Shown in pieces: positions 34,601 to 48,300 of a stretch of DNA of 64,000 bases. Within the stretch, counting starts at the first letter, position 1, and every line of letters starts with the position of its first letter. The stretch lies in NCBI GenBank assembly GCA_038496445.1, contig JALMLS010000340.1, positions 62,001 to 126,000 on the forward strand. The letters run 5' to 3'. The notes under the pieces are model-generated. The model was not told where the DNA came from. It worked only from the letters and a program-made list of their open reading frames with translations, and made no database searches. This stretch comes from Trichosphaerium sp. ATCC 40318 (lineage: Eukaryota; Discosea; Flabellinia; Trichosidae). A program made the translations under genes and the position numbers.

Positions 34601-37600
34601 AAAACAACTGGTTAGAGTTTATAGGTATATCTACAGTAAACATGACATTACCTTGTATGAAATGATAACATGAACAGGAGCAATACTGAGGTTAGCACTG
34701 AATAGCTTTGGATCCATTGTATAATCTCCAGAAATATTGCAAGGCTCTGAAAGGAAGATTAATGCCTCGTATTGTAGAGTTCTGGTACGTACCAAGCAAA
34801 GAAATTGCACTTGCTGACTCTTGAGATAGTTGACACTTAAATATTTCAAGTCCTTGTAATAATGCAGAAGAAGAATAAACGTCGCCCTTGTCACTTGAAT
34901 ACTTGTACACAAATGTACTATTTACAATAAATCCTGATGATTCCGGGTTCTGCAAGTCTTGTAATACACATAACTCTGGCTCTGTTACTGTAACACTAAC
35001 ATCAGTCCTTGACTCTGGCTGCGGAGGTAGATAAATATTCTGTTGCTTCTGAATACTTGCTAGAATCTCCCCACGTCTTGTAACTACTTTTTGAATTTCA
35101 CCAAAAAGTGGTTCACCAAGTTCATGAACTTGTTTCAAAAGTGAAGGTACAGCAATAACTCTAAACTTATCAAGGGTCGTTTGTATTCTTTGTGTTCCAT
35201 CTTTTGTTCTTGTAACACGTAGAATGAATTGACCGGCAGCATTAGTAACAGGGTGAATGAATTTACGAAAGTCAGGGAAGATGGTGGAGTCATCTCTCGT
35301 ATCATGGACTTCCAAAGAACCCAACTCCAAGTCAACCTAAATCTCACGTGTTAATAATTTTCGGAGAATAAAAAGTGATGTTATCGTCATCAGTTCTTGC
35401 CTCCATTGTTGTGTCTGAGTGTACATTTGTTACTGTTGCTAGTTTATTTGCGCGTAGTTTAATGAGTGAGCATCCGATCATGTCATTGTGGCTTTGTAGT
35501 ATCTCAAAAGTAACTAGATTAACATTGACACTAACAGTTTGATACAAGTATTTTTTCTTGTTTGCTTCTGCAAGAGCCTTAAAATAGAAAGTAAGCCACA
35601 TGAATAGAAACAAATAATCAATTAAATACCTTTGCATTTTCTATCTCCGTAGGTGATTGCTTCATTGTTTGTAAGTGATTACGCATACGTGTAACTACAT
35701 TCAGTTAGAAGTGGGTGTAAAAACAAATTTCTGATAATTCTATGTACAATGTTTAGCTGTGATGTCACATAAAATATTCTCGTTCCACATATTTAGCAAG
35801 AATCGAACTTGGTCTGGTGAAACTATAAAATTAACCTCTGGTATATTGACTGTAATCTAAACAAAGTATAAGCCTATGTCACCAACCCAAAGTAAACATT
35901 ACCTTATTCGTGTCATCTATATCTGGTGGTATCAGACACGTTACTTGTACATCTGTGTTAGTCAGTATAGGCAACGTATTGACTTCTTCGCCAATTAAGC
36001 CAGTTCTTTAACATATAATTAATTGAATTGTAGGGGTAGAGGAAAGGTACCTAGAGTTGAGAGAGCGGATCTTGACATTAACTTTTTGAGAGAGTTTCTT
36101 GATGTTCTCGTCTTGTAAAAAGTACGAATTTGTAATTGTGATCTTTCCAAGATCGTTTATACAAACCTCAGATGACGACGTATTCCGTGGTAATATTATG
36201 AGAGGATTGATCATTACAACACTGAAGTTTGTTACTAAGAAAGAAAATTAGTATAACTTGAACGTGAACTTGTTAAAGTAACTATACATACCAACACTTT
36301 GTAGTTCATCACCACCTTTATATAGTAGCTGATATCGCTTAGAAGTACGTGCAAATATCTCCATAAAATCCATAAAGAACCAAACAATCTCTTCAACAAA
36401 GCGTTCTATGAACCACCACTTCATAGAGTGAAACTTAACCTCTGAAAAAAAGTTATTTAAACCGACTGCAAACTCTGAATCTATACCAAAGTTGTACTCA
36501 TCAGTCACAAAATCAAACGTATTGCAGGGACCCAAGTGTAGCTTGAAATCTACCATGTGTTCTCCTTTAATTTCAACCACTTTGCGGTACCGATATTCCT
36601 CAATATCGCGGAGAGAGAAGTCTCCAAGATGACCCTATTTACCATTAATACCTTTTTGGTTGAAGTATGACACTTACGTTAATACCAATATGGTGATCGT
36701 GAATATTCACTTCGAGTAGAGAACCACTTACACCAGCAGTGGCTATTAGTGAGTCTTCCTGTGCTAGCTTGACTTCAACAGCGCGGACATTAACAGTCAC
36801 CTAAATTTCGTAAACTAAAGTGTAACTCTCCATTTCTTGAATACCTTGATAATAACGTGGTCTGGATCTTCTTCTTCTGTCTGATCGGAACTTTCTCTTT
36901 CCTCTTTTTCAGTTGTCATTGGTTCTAAGTTATTGTGAATTCCAGTTCGATTGATTGAGTTCAAAAAAAAAGGAAGAAACGTACTTTGATCGAAAATATT
37001 CAGAAAAAAGTAAAGAAGTTCAGATACAGTTTCACGATTACATGTTGACGATAGATTGTTGAGAGTAACGTCAAGATATGCATCTATGTTAGCATAATTC
37101 GGAGATCCCTTTGAAAAAGTAGTTAGACCAATAGTATAATAAACCTGGTACCTCCGGGACATAACGGAAATGTGATAATATGATTTCAGGCAAAGCGGCG
37201 TTCTCTTCTTTTAAAACACTGGAGTTTACGTCCTGGATATCAGATCTTGCAAGCCATTGGAACTCGGGACCATATGGTTGCATCAAATCAATGACAGAGA
37301 AGCTTTGTAAGAAGACCTGACTGACAAGATCATATTTTCCTTTTGACAGCTTCATACCCAAGTGTTGTAGATGAACCTATGTTTTTAATTGTAAGCTTCA
37401 TAAAGAGATACATCTTTTAATGAATACCATAACAATATCTTTTTTTCTTGTTTCATTCTTCAGGTGCACGACAATCTCTGGTATTGAGAAATGACCTTCG
37501 AAAAGACGACCCTTTACCTACAATTGTTTTAACGTTAGCATCTATTTAGTGTAGAGTTGATGATTACCTGGCCACTTAAATCAACATTTTCTTGTGCGTC

Positions 37601-40600
37601 TTCATAAAAACTCATAATAGAAGCAGCAAACTCTTGTTCTTTTTCTTGCTCGAACAGTGTTATTGCTGGTCTTGATTCCTAAATAGTACATAAGAAAAAA
37701 GGTAACGTGAGGTGTTGCGCTGAACGTACGTGACTGAAAGGCATATCTATTGTATTTATTACCATCCTTATGATAGCCACAACGGACTGTAGCTCCATGG
37801 ATGAACAGTTAAATGCCAAGGAAGGTAAACTACCTTCAAAACTAAATAGCTAATGGTAAGTATACTGACAAAAAAGGATTCAGGAACGCACGTGAACTTC
37901 GCAAGAGATTCGATATTGAGCTTACATTGACGAAGGATAATGTCTAAAGTAAATGGCTCAACGAGCTGCTCTTCTGCTTCTCTAAAAGCACCCTAAACCA
38001 GTACATTAGCATGCGTTTTACAAACATACAACTACCTTGTCAGGAGACGAAAAGTCAATCAGTTTAGCTGTCTTTACAATAGCATGAATATCCTTTACAC
38101 AAATATTGTAGGCGTCATAATATGCTTGAGAAGTAGATGTTGTCATGTCAACATCAATCTCACTCTCTGATAGATTCTCTTGTGCTAGTCTTGTTGCAAA
38201 CTTTAAATGTCCCAAGTCAAGAACAAGCGTTGGTGCATTCTCATTTTGAACGTGTTGCGGGACAAACAAAGTTGGCGCCTGGAAAGAAAATGAATACGGA
38301 CTGGGCTTAACAACAGTTGTGACGACTTACGTGGATATCCAGAGCTACTGCAACCTTATTAGAGCGCGATATGATGTATTGTAGTTGTGTGTGGTTATAA
38401 AGAAATCCTTGTTTACTCTCAAACTCAGAACGTAAAGGTCGAAGAAAGAAAACAACTAAATAATAAAAGAACATAAGTCTAAGCACTCTTCACTACCAGT
38501 CGATCATACGTATCCTATCAATTAGAGGTTTATTGTAAACCATATTGAGTGGTTGCATGTGTAACCCAAGACTCATATCTAGAGGCACATCCAGAGGTTT
38601 TAATTCCTAAAAGAGTTGTGGTTAGCGGTAATGCAAAAAAAAAAGTAGGCGCACGAGTTGTAGTCTAAATAGTGGTATGTCATCTTCTCCACCTGAGCTT
38701 GTTCCAGTTGGTAGCACAATATAAGGAAATATTGCATCTTCAGTGAAACGATCAAGGAGTGAGAGGTTTCCAAGAGAGATTTGAAAGGAGTTCCACTCCT
38801 CACGAAGTGCAACGTTTATTTGAAGCTTCTCAAATGAAAGTGTTGTCAATACAGTATCCCCATTCAATAGATTAATAGATCCCTTCTCTAATAGGAAGCT
38901 CACTTTGTATTTAATCCACTGTAGTAAAACTTAGACAACAGCAACATGAACGAAGGTAATTGACAAAGTTGTTTTTCTTTCAGTTTTTTTTTTTTGCATT
39001 GTACCTCTGGTGGCGGTTTAATGGCGTAGTATTGTTCTGACTCATCGAAGTCTATAGCTGCATATAACTCCTCCCAATCTTCAGTTTTTAATTCTACACC
39101 TTCTGGTATTATGCTATCAAAAGAAGTAGTCGGCTGCTATGAAATGTCAAATAAAGGCACTTTTACAACTTCCGAAAAACTCGCACGGTTTCCTGTTGTG
39201 GCTTGCCATAAAAGGGTTTAAACCACCCTGAACTTTGTGATTGTTCCTCTTGAACTGGTGCTCTACGCAATCTAACTTCAGCTAATGTACGAAAACTAGA
39301 AAAGGTTACAACAAACAAAACTAAGTAAAAAAAAAAAACTAAACATACTAAAGAATGTCTTCAAAATCAAGTATATCTTCAAGCGCCTCCAAGATTTTCT
39401 TCTCTGACTCAGGTAATTTCTTTAACATAAATGAGTGGATCACGTAGATGTATAAACACTAAACTCTTGGCTAGCAGTGTTTTAAAAAACACGTACAGGT
39501 GTTTGTTTCATTTTGGTATAATACTCAATGTACTTCTTCCTATAAGTACTACGTTGTTTCAAGTAACCCCAAGTCCATTTTTCCTGTCTCTCCCTAACAT
39601 CACGGAGAACGCTATTACATGCAAACTGCCACCAAGCTTTAGGGTTTTCTGTAGCGGAAACACTTGGCCGATCTTTTCTGTGCTAAGTTTTTTTTAAGTC
39701 AAAAGTAAAAGCAACTTTGTTGCATTTTCTAGTACCTTAGAGCCAACTTTATAAAGCTCGAACCTTTTCATAAGGTGAACTAGATCTGCATACTGATCTT
39801 CTTCAACATTAAATATAATATTAGGTACATTAAACATAAGTTGTCCTTGAGGTGTGGTTTTATTGGTGCCAATATCTTTGTTCCAAACGAGCTAATCTTT
39901 GGTGAACAAAGTGCCGACTTTACTTTATAGTGAACTTTACCTTTAGCTCACCGGATACAGGTGCAAGTATATACCTCAGAGTCTGATATGTGCCAATCAT
40001 GGCATGCATTTTAGCTTGAAACTCTTCATCTGAGCTCCAAGTTAAAAACGCATCGCGAGGATTCCAATATAGAGCACAAGCCCTCAAAGATACAAGCTAG
40101 GTAAATCAAAATGAGTTTAAAAAAAATTGTCCAAAAGCACGTGTGTGCAACGTGGTCAAATAATAAAAAGGAGAAAACATAAATCGAATACCTTATAAAT
40201 CAATTTATCTTTCAATGCTGTCAAACAAGCGTTCCAGTTGCTATCAGTGCTATGTCCTTGGAACCTTTGTAATGTCACACCACAACAAAACGGTCTCTAA
40301 ACCAGAACAATCAATTGCTGCAATACAACAAGCATAGAGACTACAAGACAGGTACCTCAGCATTGGTAATATTATCCTCGTAACGAACGTGTACGTCGTT
40401 AACATATATTTGAAGATTTTGAATAATCTTACTCTGGAGCTTCTGCGCGAACGTCTGATTGCCTTTAGAACCTTTCTCTGATGAAAAAAAAAAAACGTTA
40501 ACAAAAATCAAAGGAACTCGATTATTGAAATAAAAACAGCTCTGAGTTGTGAGTAATGCGACGCCATGCTCGAGAGTGTACTTACTTCCTTTTTGTTTGG

Positions 40601-41077
40601 CCGCTTTCATTATTTCCATCATTTCTAGTTTTTTACGCTTTGCTTCCTTTTTACGCGCAGCCGCGGATGTCTTTTTGATGTTAGGGCTATTTTACACAAT
40701 TGTACGTGAAATTTTAGGTAACATTTATCGTTTTGATTGTTTACGCACCTCATCTATTTCTTTAGGCTCTACTAGAAGGAAAAGACGTTCCAGAGTCACT
40801 GTAGTCGGTTTTGATCCTAATTATATTAATACGCGTTCTACATCCGCTGTTGTAAGCTACCTAGCTCTGTCCATGGTATAACTAGCTTGAATGACCCAAT
40901 AACACCACGTTTCAATGTTAATGGTAAATCTAGCGTGTCAAGTACATTATCATGTAATTCAATGTTATCTAGTTGTAATTCGCCACTAATAGAGAATTTT
41001 ACAGATTCTTCATCAAAACCCTTGGCATAGCTCTTTAAAAATGACCGTAAAACAGTCGTGGCTATTGACCTTATCAT
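28618..41077 (-). CDS. vps13: VPS13-family bridge-like lipid transfer protein
   Basis: The start at 41077 gives an N-terminal chorein domain: SFLKSYAKGFDEESVKFSIS, then LDNIELHDNVLDTLDLPLTL and FKLVIPWTELGS. Downstream is the matching QSKIIQNLQIYVNDVHVRYE, diagnostic of VPS13 and closely related proteins. The body continues for more than 12 kb, with roughly fifty exons and one gene strand throughout. The middle and C-terminal exons contain VAB/adaptor-binding-like segments (VNKTSHIIYFRQ, DKDTPSYKINNL) and an ATG2-like C-terminal helix region (29.2-30.2 kb). A PH-like end (ISKVFVVIDDYHNPRIVI) finishes at 28618. Such proteins form a hydrophobic channel between organelles at contact sites. I estimate about 3,000 residues, the normal size. 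Internal exon borders were not all resolved, so fine structure is approximate. Confidence 0.9.
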
Positions 41078-41475
41078 TCTTAAAGGCTAAATGCAACTAA
41101 ATGACACTCATGGTCCACCACGTAGGCTTTTCTGAATTTGGAAATTAAATCAAAACAGAACTAGTCACCTAATTTCAGAGTTTCAAAGTAGCACTTTTCA
41201 TTCAAGTTCCTTTAGAAAGACATTGCACTTAGCATCTTATTCTCTCAGTTGCACGACATTAGTACGATTTTGACGCGATATTTAGACAGTAATCAGAGTT
41301 GTGCAAACTAAGAACTTGAGTTTCTTTTCGAAGCCGCGGACAGTCCTCTTGAATCACTTCCTCATCAACGTGAATACATATTAATCACGTCTTGCTTGTA
41401 CTTTTATTAGGCAGTACTAGTGCTGTCCATGCCTTAACATAAAGGTATAAGCAACACCATTTCATACCCACACAA
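41078..41475. other. Divergent intergenic region
   Basis: About 400 bp lie between the VPS13 start and the MYND gene start. No open frame of interest was found. The region is AT-rich with several repeated AGTAC/GTACTA-type motifs, and probably contains both promoters. Confidence 0.4.
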
Positions 41476-42104
41476 ATGGAGAAGAATTCTAGCTTAATAC
41501 CTCACACATGCGCTACATGCAATAGCGTAGAGCAGGAAGGAAAAAAACTGCTTAGATGTGGTAAATGCCGTACAACTTATTATTGTGATAAAAAGTGCCA
41601 AATAAGCGACTGGAAGAGTCATAAAATAAATTGTGTTGAAGCTACAACAAAGTCAAAGCCCCTCTCAAAAGCGTACGTGGATTTTCTACAACTAGTGCAT
41701 TTATCCCTGGGATCCGTCCAAGGGTATCAATGCATTTGTTATTCTTATTTTTTTACCCTCAGTGTCTAAAATTGGTCTTGTTTAGCCAAATACATGAATT
41801 ATGTGATAAAGTGGCTGATATCAAACTATGTGATCCTACAGATTGTCGTGAGTATGAAAAGAAGACACGTATGATTATGAGAATGTATAATGCCGCTTTG
41901 CCTAATCTAAGAGAATCTGAAAAAATGAAGCAAAAAAACAATGAGCCTTCATGGCTAGGTATGTACTAAATAATCGATTATTCGTTTCAAGTACTGAGTG
42001 ATTTAGATATGATTGTATTAGCAAAAATGGCAGAGTTGACAAAGTCATACAAAGGCACAACTTTTAATGAAGACATGTTGAGTAAATGTGCAAGAAAGCA
42101 ATAA
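41476..42104 (+). CDS. MYND zinc-finger protein
   Basis: Three exons: 41476-41723, 41786-41958 and 41992-42104; the second intron is only 33 bp. Residues about 10-50 form a full MYND finger: CATCNSVEQEGKKLLRCGKC, then YYCDKKCQISDWKSHKINC, giving seven Cys and one His in the family spacing. MYND domains bind proline-rich peptides. The rest (HELCDKVADIKLCDPTDCRE, MIMRMYNAALPNL, MIVLAKMAELTKSYKG) is helical and not recognised. There is no SET domain, so it is not a SMYD methyltransferase. The finger is at the N-terminus of a short protein of about 175 residues. Confidence 0.85.
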
Positions 42105-42175
42105 AATGATAGCTGTATAAATAGCACCAACATACTGACACGTTTTGGGTGACAAAACCATATGTAGCTATTTAT

Positions 42176-43423
42176 TTAGAAAGGTAAATCAGGATACACA
42201 TAGTTTGGTACAGACTCTTGTGAGTTTGTAATTACCAGAGCACCAGATATCCATTCTGGACGATAAACAAAATCATTTTCCATACGGACATGCTCATAAA
42301 AGAGCTTTTTATCTCCAAAGTTCGATCCAGTAACTTCAGAAGTAATAGTGAGAGTGGCAATAACCTCTGGTGTAGCAAAAGGAGAATTTTGAGCATAGAC
42401 ATCGTAGATCTTTCCTTTAGGGAGTGTCTCCAATTGTGTTGGCAAATCAACGCCTGGATCACTGTCTGGGTACTTGTAGTGTACGCTTAGCGCTGGATGG
42501 AAGATGAGTCTGTATGGGAAGTTTGGATTGGAGACTGGGTTTCCGCTTTGGTCTTGCTGTGCCCACGTGCTAAGACCAAGCATGTTAGGCCAAGCTGAAG
42601 CTTCTTCGAATTTTTTGAGGAAAGCTTGTTGCTGTGGTGTAGCAGCTGTACCAAGCATTGGTACATGGTTAGTGAGATCGTGTTTAAAGAAATTGTAGCT
42701 ATCTTGACCAGTCAAGGAGTACCTGAAAACAAAAATCAAACAAAGGAAGACAAAAAAAAACAAGACAATATTGGCCACTCAAAAATACCATACTACGCTG
42801 GTTTTTGTTTACGTACATTGCCATAACATTAACGGATGGTTTACCGTCAATTAAAACTTTAACGCTTATACCTGGAGAGAAATCTCCCGGTATAGGCTTT
42901 GCAGCAGTTGATAAACGGCATAAAACGTTATCAGCACCACTTTGGAAAATACCAGTGTAGTTATGGACGCCAGAAGGTTCCCATACACATTGACCAATAC
43001 CACCGACAGTGTGAATCAACTTATGCCTGTCAGTTTGCGAAGGACCTGAAACAAATAAGTATCACGTGATCATAATTTGTATTTGGCGTTTTGAGTCAAA
43101 TAATAACAAAAACACAAAAACCAGCAAGATGAGCTTTAGTAAGAGGTACCTTGCTTAGGTAGGTCGTCAGCGACGGTGTCAAAGGTAATATTCATAACCT
43201 CTGTGAATAATTCAGCCATTTGAGGACGAGAGAACCATGGCAGAGGTGTAGTATCAGCATTAAGGGTCTTCCAAAGAGTGCTCATTTTCGAATCAGCAGA
43301 TTGTTGTTCCCAAGTAGGACCACTGTACGGATCGGCCGCATTACTCTTCATATGAGCATAACCCATTGTGGAGGCTATACTACATACTACAATAATACAA
43401 GAAAGGGTGCGTGCACTTAGCAT
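42176..43423 (-). CDS. Secreted catalase-like fold protein
   Basis: Three exons: 43150-43423, 42817-43045 and 42176-42722. The N-terminus MLSARTLSCIIVVCSIASTM is a signal peptide ending near GYA. The middle reads GGIGQCVWEPSGVHNYTGIF, then CRLSTAAKPIPGDFSPGISV and KVLIDGKPSVNVMAM. The G-IF-x-ADN-x-x-x-RLSTA...PG-x-VK-x-L-x-DG-x-P-S-x-N order resembles the haem-binding region of catalase-related proteins found in protists. I do not see a clear catalase active-site His/Asn pair or the proximal Tyr motif, so enzymatic activity is unproven. Probably secreted or lysosomal. Length is about 350 residues, shorter than typical catalase. Family call is moderate; the gene itself is solid. Confidence 0.65.
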
Positions 43424-43562
43424 TGTGTTAAAAACTGGCCTACATGGAATTCGTTTGAAGGTGACTTAACGAGCATCATATTAATAAAAACCCAAGAATA
43501 TTTCGACAATGTAACATGGTATTACTCAATATACCGATAAAATATGAATCTGAATTTCAACA

Positions 43563-43994
43563 ATGTGGAGCGAGAAATTCTATAAACTTTTCAACGCTAG
43601 CGTATACCAAAACTGGTATGCGGCTAATCGCTAAAGAAATTTAATGGTCTCAAAGTTCAAATACGTGGTTTGAGCGAGATGAAAATTGTTACTATTGATC
43701 CGGGCAAACTATTTCCAACGCTAAGCAAGTATTCATGTAATGTACGCAAAACTATGCGGCTAAAGCTATGTAATAATTAAAGGTAAAAAAGCGCGTACAG
43801 GAGAATTTAATGGTACTCACTCTTACTTAAGGACAGTACGCAATGGTTTGAAATTAGAAAGGCTTCACGTATTGATTCTCCGACCAAGCCTTGCCATATT
43901 GGCCCTCGATGAAACTAAGACTGATTTCGAAAGGCAAATGAAACTAGCCCTATTAGGGAAAGACTTTGCTAAACTTAAAGCTTCGTTGTATTGA
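43563..43994 (+). CDS. Possible small gene, three or four exons
   Basis: An ATG at 43563 opens MWSEKFYKLFNASVYQN. Exons 43563-43615, 43675-43736 and 43783-43994 join in phase, ending in TGA. The last exon carries a 45-bp segment (43812-43856) that is itself a valid in-frame intron, so its inclusion is uncertain. The C-terminus reads ERLHVLILRPSLAILALDET then FERQMKLALLGKDFAKLKAS. This basic, helical protein of roughly 95-110 residues has no family I recognise; a mitochondrial ribosomal protein would fit its character, but nothing proves it. It converges on the F-box gene at 44141. Confidence 0.35.
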
Positions 43995-44140
43995 TTTAAA
44001 CGTAAAGAATAAAAACAAGTTTCGTTCTCTGTCACACGTGATACAGATATTCAGTCCTACAATGTGTTTCTAACGCTACTACAATGTCACTTGCGTGTAT
44101 GGCGTTTCTAACATCTTTATCAAATACAGACTCTTTATTT

Positions 44141-45115
44141 TTACTCACATACAATACGAGATGAGAAAAGAAACATATTCCCAACAAGTTTATTACAGTC
44201 ACCATCAGTAAAAGTATTATACTTTATATAAGCATTCAATCCAATAATCTTACCCTTACGAGATTCAGGAGACTCTGATGATGATGACGATGGCTCACCA
44301 TCGTTGATAACGACAACAAAAGGGAAATCATTTAGTACTGCTTCTCCACCCTTTTTTTTGACATGAGCAATCTGCTTCGCTTGATCATTTACTGAACCAA
44401 GAGCAAGATAATTGATATTAGTTATCTCTTCCACGCCTTGTAGAATAAAATGATCTGGTTCATCCTTGTTAAACGATTCATACTGACTACAATACAACTG
44501 TGTCCCTACAGAGTTGTTTTGTTCTTTGTTAGGTATGATAGGCATATAAGACTCTGTCCATTCTCCTTTTGGCGTCTCAACGAAGGAACAGCCTGTAAAC
44601 ACTGCCGAGATAACGCCTACGCCCTTATCCACGTTTTTGCGCAGGTAGTCTCCGAGTTCTTTGCCCTCTTGGCGTCCATATCCGAAATCTGAATCTACGA
44701 GAATAGCATCGTACTGGTTGGTTGGCATCCCAACTTCTTCATCTGACGAATTGAAATAGTCGCAATTGATGCCTAGGTCTTGCATTGGTTTCGTAAGGTT
44801 ATTTACAGCGCGATTATTAATGTATAAGTACTTTCCGGCCTATTTTAGTTAAACTGACATAAACCTGCCGTAAATCAACTAACGTACAATTAAACGCTTA
44901 CATAGCGTAAAGTATGGTCGTTTAAGCTGTAGTTTTCGTATGCTCTCCTCAGAAAATGCAACTGGGTAATGAAACGCTAATAACTTCTTCCAGAGGCAAC
45001 GAGAATGTGTAACAAGATTATTAAATAACCACGACACACGTTGTAATGTATTAACCTCAGAACTATCTGCAGAGTCAATAATACATTGCCATATCTCTGG
45101 TGGTACACTTGTCAT
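44141..45115 (-). CDS. F-box protein with C-terminal alpha/beta (ThuA/GATase-like) domain
   Basis: Two exons, 44888-45115 and 44141-44839, with a phase-0 intron of 48 bp. The N-terminus MTSVPPEIWQCIIDSADSSE followed by LQRVSWLFNNL is an F-box. The second exon has AGKYLYINNRAVNNLTKP, then YDAILVDSDFGYGRQEGKEL, GDYLRKNVDKGVGVISAVFT and later DEPDHFILQGVEEI. The order strand, LG-x-x-L-x-x-Y-x-x-x-G-x-GVI and V-F matches Rossmann-like flavodoxin/ThuA-type domains, which often occur in predicted sugar-binding proteins. There is no catalytic triad I can identify. The Ser-rich SSSSSESPESRKGK linker near the end could be a phosphorylation site. F-box plus such a domain is unusual in my knowledge. Confidence 0.75.
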
Positions 45116-45390
45116 TGAACGCCGAAAAAAATAAAGGAAACCGTTCAACAAAAAAAAAGACCAGAAAAACACAGATTGACTATTTATCACTGGTACTTCA
45201 CTGAACACATTTCAAGGTCAAGTGTTGCGTGGTCTACAAAAGAGTAGTGTTCCATTATGACTAGTTCTTGAGAAAACACTCGACCTGGTGCCTGTCACGC
45301 AAAGAAGAAGTATGGTAAAAGTTGCAAAAACAAAAACCAAAATAAGTTGAAAGTAAGCTGTGTTGAATAGTAACATTATAAAGCGCTTGC

Positions 45391-48300
45391 TCATTCATCA
45401 TCATGAGATAGCAACTCGGAAGTAGTGCTAACACTAAGTCCTCTTCCTGTAGCTTCAAGTTCTACTTGGTTATCATCCTCAACAGCGATATCATCAACAC
45501 CTCCATATTCCTTAAAAAACACGTTAGCAGATGTAAACATAAGAAACAAAAATAAAGTACGCACCTTGTTTTTGCTCGATCGCATCTTTCTAACAATCAA
45601 AACAACAAAGATAACCACCAGAGATAATACAAGAACACCAGCTGCACCTCCTAGTACACCATAGATGAGCACAAGCTCATCAGAGGCCCCAGTATCGATG
45701 CTGTTAGTTCCATTTACTGGAATGTCTGTAGCACCTCCGTTTGGTTCCCCTCCAGTTCCCATGGAAGGAACGAAGTCTTCAGGGTCAACGTCCTGTTTAA
45801 CGAGTAAAGCCCTTTCCAAAGACATGTGAGCATCAGAGAAAGAATCTCCATCAACTGGAGCGACTCTTATATCAACAAAAACCCTTGCAACCTCTGCGTT
45901 AAATGATTCCGGCATACCAAGCCAATCAGCAATTATAAACGAAAATTGAAATCTTGTAGTGTTGCTATCTACCTCTGGTTCTAAGAACTGCAATTGAGCT
46001 GATTCACCATGTTGTGTTAAACCAAGAGAGGCATTCAACAACAATGCTAGATAGAGATAACGTGAGATAAAGACATAGACATAGAAAACTAAAAAAAACA
46101 TGTGTTGTAAAGTGTTTTCTTCAAAGTTGAGAACAGTGATTGAAAGGTGAGACTTTGGAATCAAGTACTTTTTGAATGTTTTACACTTTTCGAAAATAGG
46201 ATTTAAAAAAGTACTAACGTGTTATAAGATCTTCTACTGAACCACCATGAACAATGATAGCATGTATATAAAGAGTATGATCATGAAGACCCTCCATTTC
46301 AGCTATAATATCACAATAAACTACATCCTGCATTTTAAATTGGTCCTTCTCTTCTGGAGTAGTAGTACTATTACTGAAACTTTCACCGAACACTTTAAAA
46401 GTACCTGCAAATAAAAAAGTTAGCAAAAAAGTTTATCTGTTTCGCAGGTTCTCAATTGCTTGGAACAAGTTGCTATAAGCCTAGTATACGTACTCAGTGG
46501 TGAAACTGAATGATACATGAGAGGACAAGAATCATCCGAATTAAATATGACATTTAATTCTAAAGGTACAGCACGGTCTTCTAGTTCTACAACAGAAAAA
46601 ATTAGAACAAATTTTATATTGTTATGACGTACGTCCTGCAAAATGAAGGATTGCTTTGCGGTCGTTTATAACACAGCTCTTCATATCAATAGCTAATTTA
46701 ACATGCCATATCTGTTTACAAGTAATATTTTCTGTTGGTAAGCAGTTTTCTAGCAATTTAATGCTGCTGCCTTCATACTGTTCTTCAATTATTTCTGAAA
46801 AAAAAATCCAGTAAGCTTTTTGATAATATTAATAGATAACGGCATTTCTCCTCTCTCTTGTATTCCTACGTACTTGGTTTATACAAATACTTGTACATAG
46901 CAACATCTACTATTGTAGATATAAAGACATTCATAAAACCATCAGACTTTGTTGTATTAACAACACGTAAGCGTATGTCATCTGCATCTGTAAGATTTTT
47001 TGTAATATCAAATGATACAGTGACGACATTTTCTATGAATTCAATAGCACTCAATGTCAGATTATGTGCCACCGTAGTATTGTCATCTTCTGTCATGGTA
47101 TTTACTTGAATTGTACCTTCGTATAATCGCCTATGCTTCTACAAAGGATGAGTTAATAATACCAAACTCTGAACCAAAAAAAAAAGAAAATTACAGCATG
47201 TGTACATTTTCGTTCACAATGGTGAAGTCACAGTTATCTATTGTGGTTGACCAATCAGCTGTAAAGAGAAACTGATCAACACATCCAACACGATTATACT
47301 GCCACCTTGGACCAGGAAATTCGCAAAAAGTAGTAGGAATACCTGTCCCAGAAAAAAAGTTAACAACAATGAAAGAACTTTTTTTTTGTTCGCACTTGGT
47401 AGTTTTCCTCCTTCAACTCTGGTATTTCTGCTCTCGTGAGTGAATTTGATAGAGGCTGGAGAGATTCTCTCTTGAATAACAGGTATTGTAAACCCTGTGG
47501 ACAACAGACCAGTTGTACGATTGAATCTGCTTTGTGCTAGCTCTGGCTTGTTATTTTCAGCTTCTGATAAAGGTATTGTTGGAGCTGCACATTCAGCGAT
47601 GCACTCATTTTCCAAGTAAGTGTCTACTTCGTCCCAAGCAACAATTTGACAACCTGAGTCTGTACATAAGTATGCTTTATCAGTAGCTGTATCAGTAATT
47701 GAAGGGTGATCTGTGAGGTATACTCTAATGAATACTTGTCCAGTTAAGGTAAAACCAGCACCTTAAATAAAACGTAAGAGGAAAAAAGTGGAGCAACAAA
47801 AATAAAACAAGCTTTAATCTACGCACACTCCTCGATGGCTGATTCAAGTGACACCAAAGCACACCCATCACCATTTGTAGCAACAGGTGATTTTGCAATA
47901 CAAGAAGTCCTACAGCCTTTTATGAACTCCAAATTTAGCTTAGTATTCGCCAAATGTTGATACTTGGAATTTGCTGAAGATATGCAATACCTAAAAAACA
48001 GAAATGAGTTTCTTTGAAATTAATCATGTGGTGAGCTTACTGTATAATGCCACCTGTAGAAGGTCCAATGGTTACAACTGCCATTTTTTTCGCAGTTATT
48101 TCAGCAGAAAAGCCACCAATTGAACTATCATGCTCAGCTTTAGGCACCTGATTAAGCTGGTTCACAGCCCGCGGATTGTTTATATCCCAATCAATTGCTA
48201 ATGCATCAAAGCGCAAATGCGCTGATCTTATAGAGCATACAGATTCGTCTGTACCACAATGTTCTCCAGGATGGAATTCACCAAACTGACAATCTCCAAT

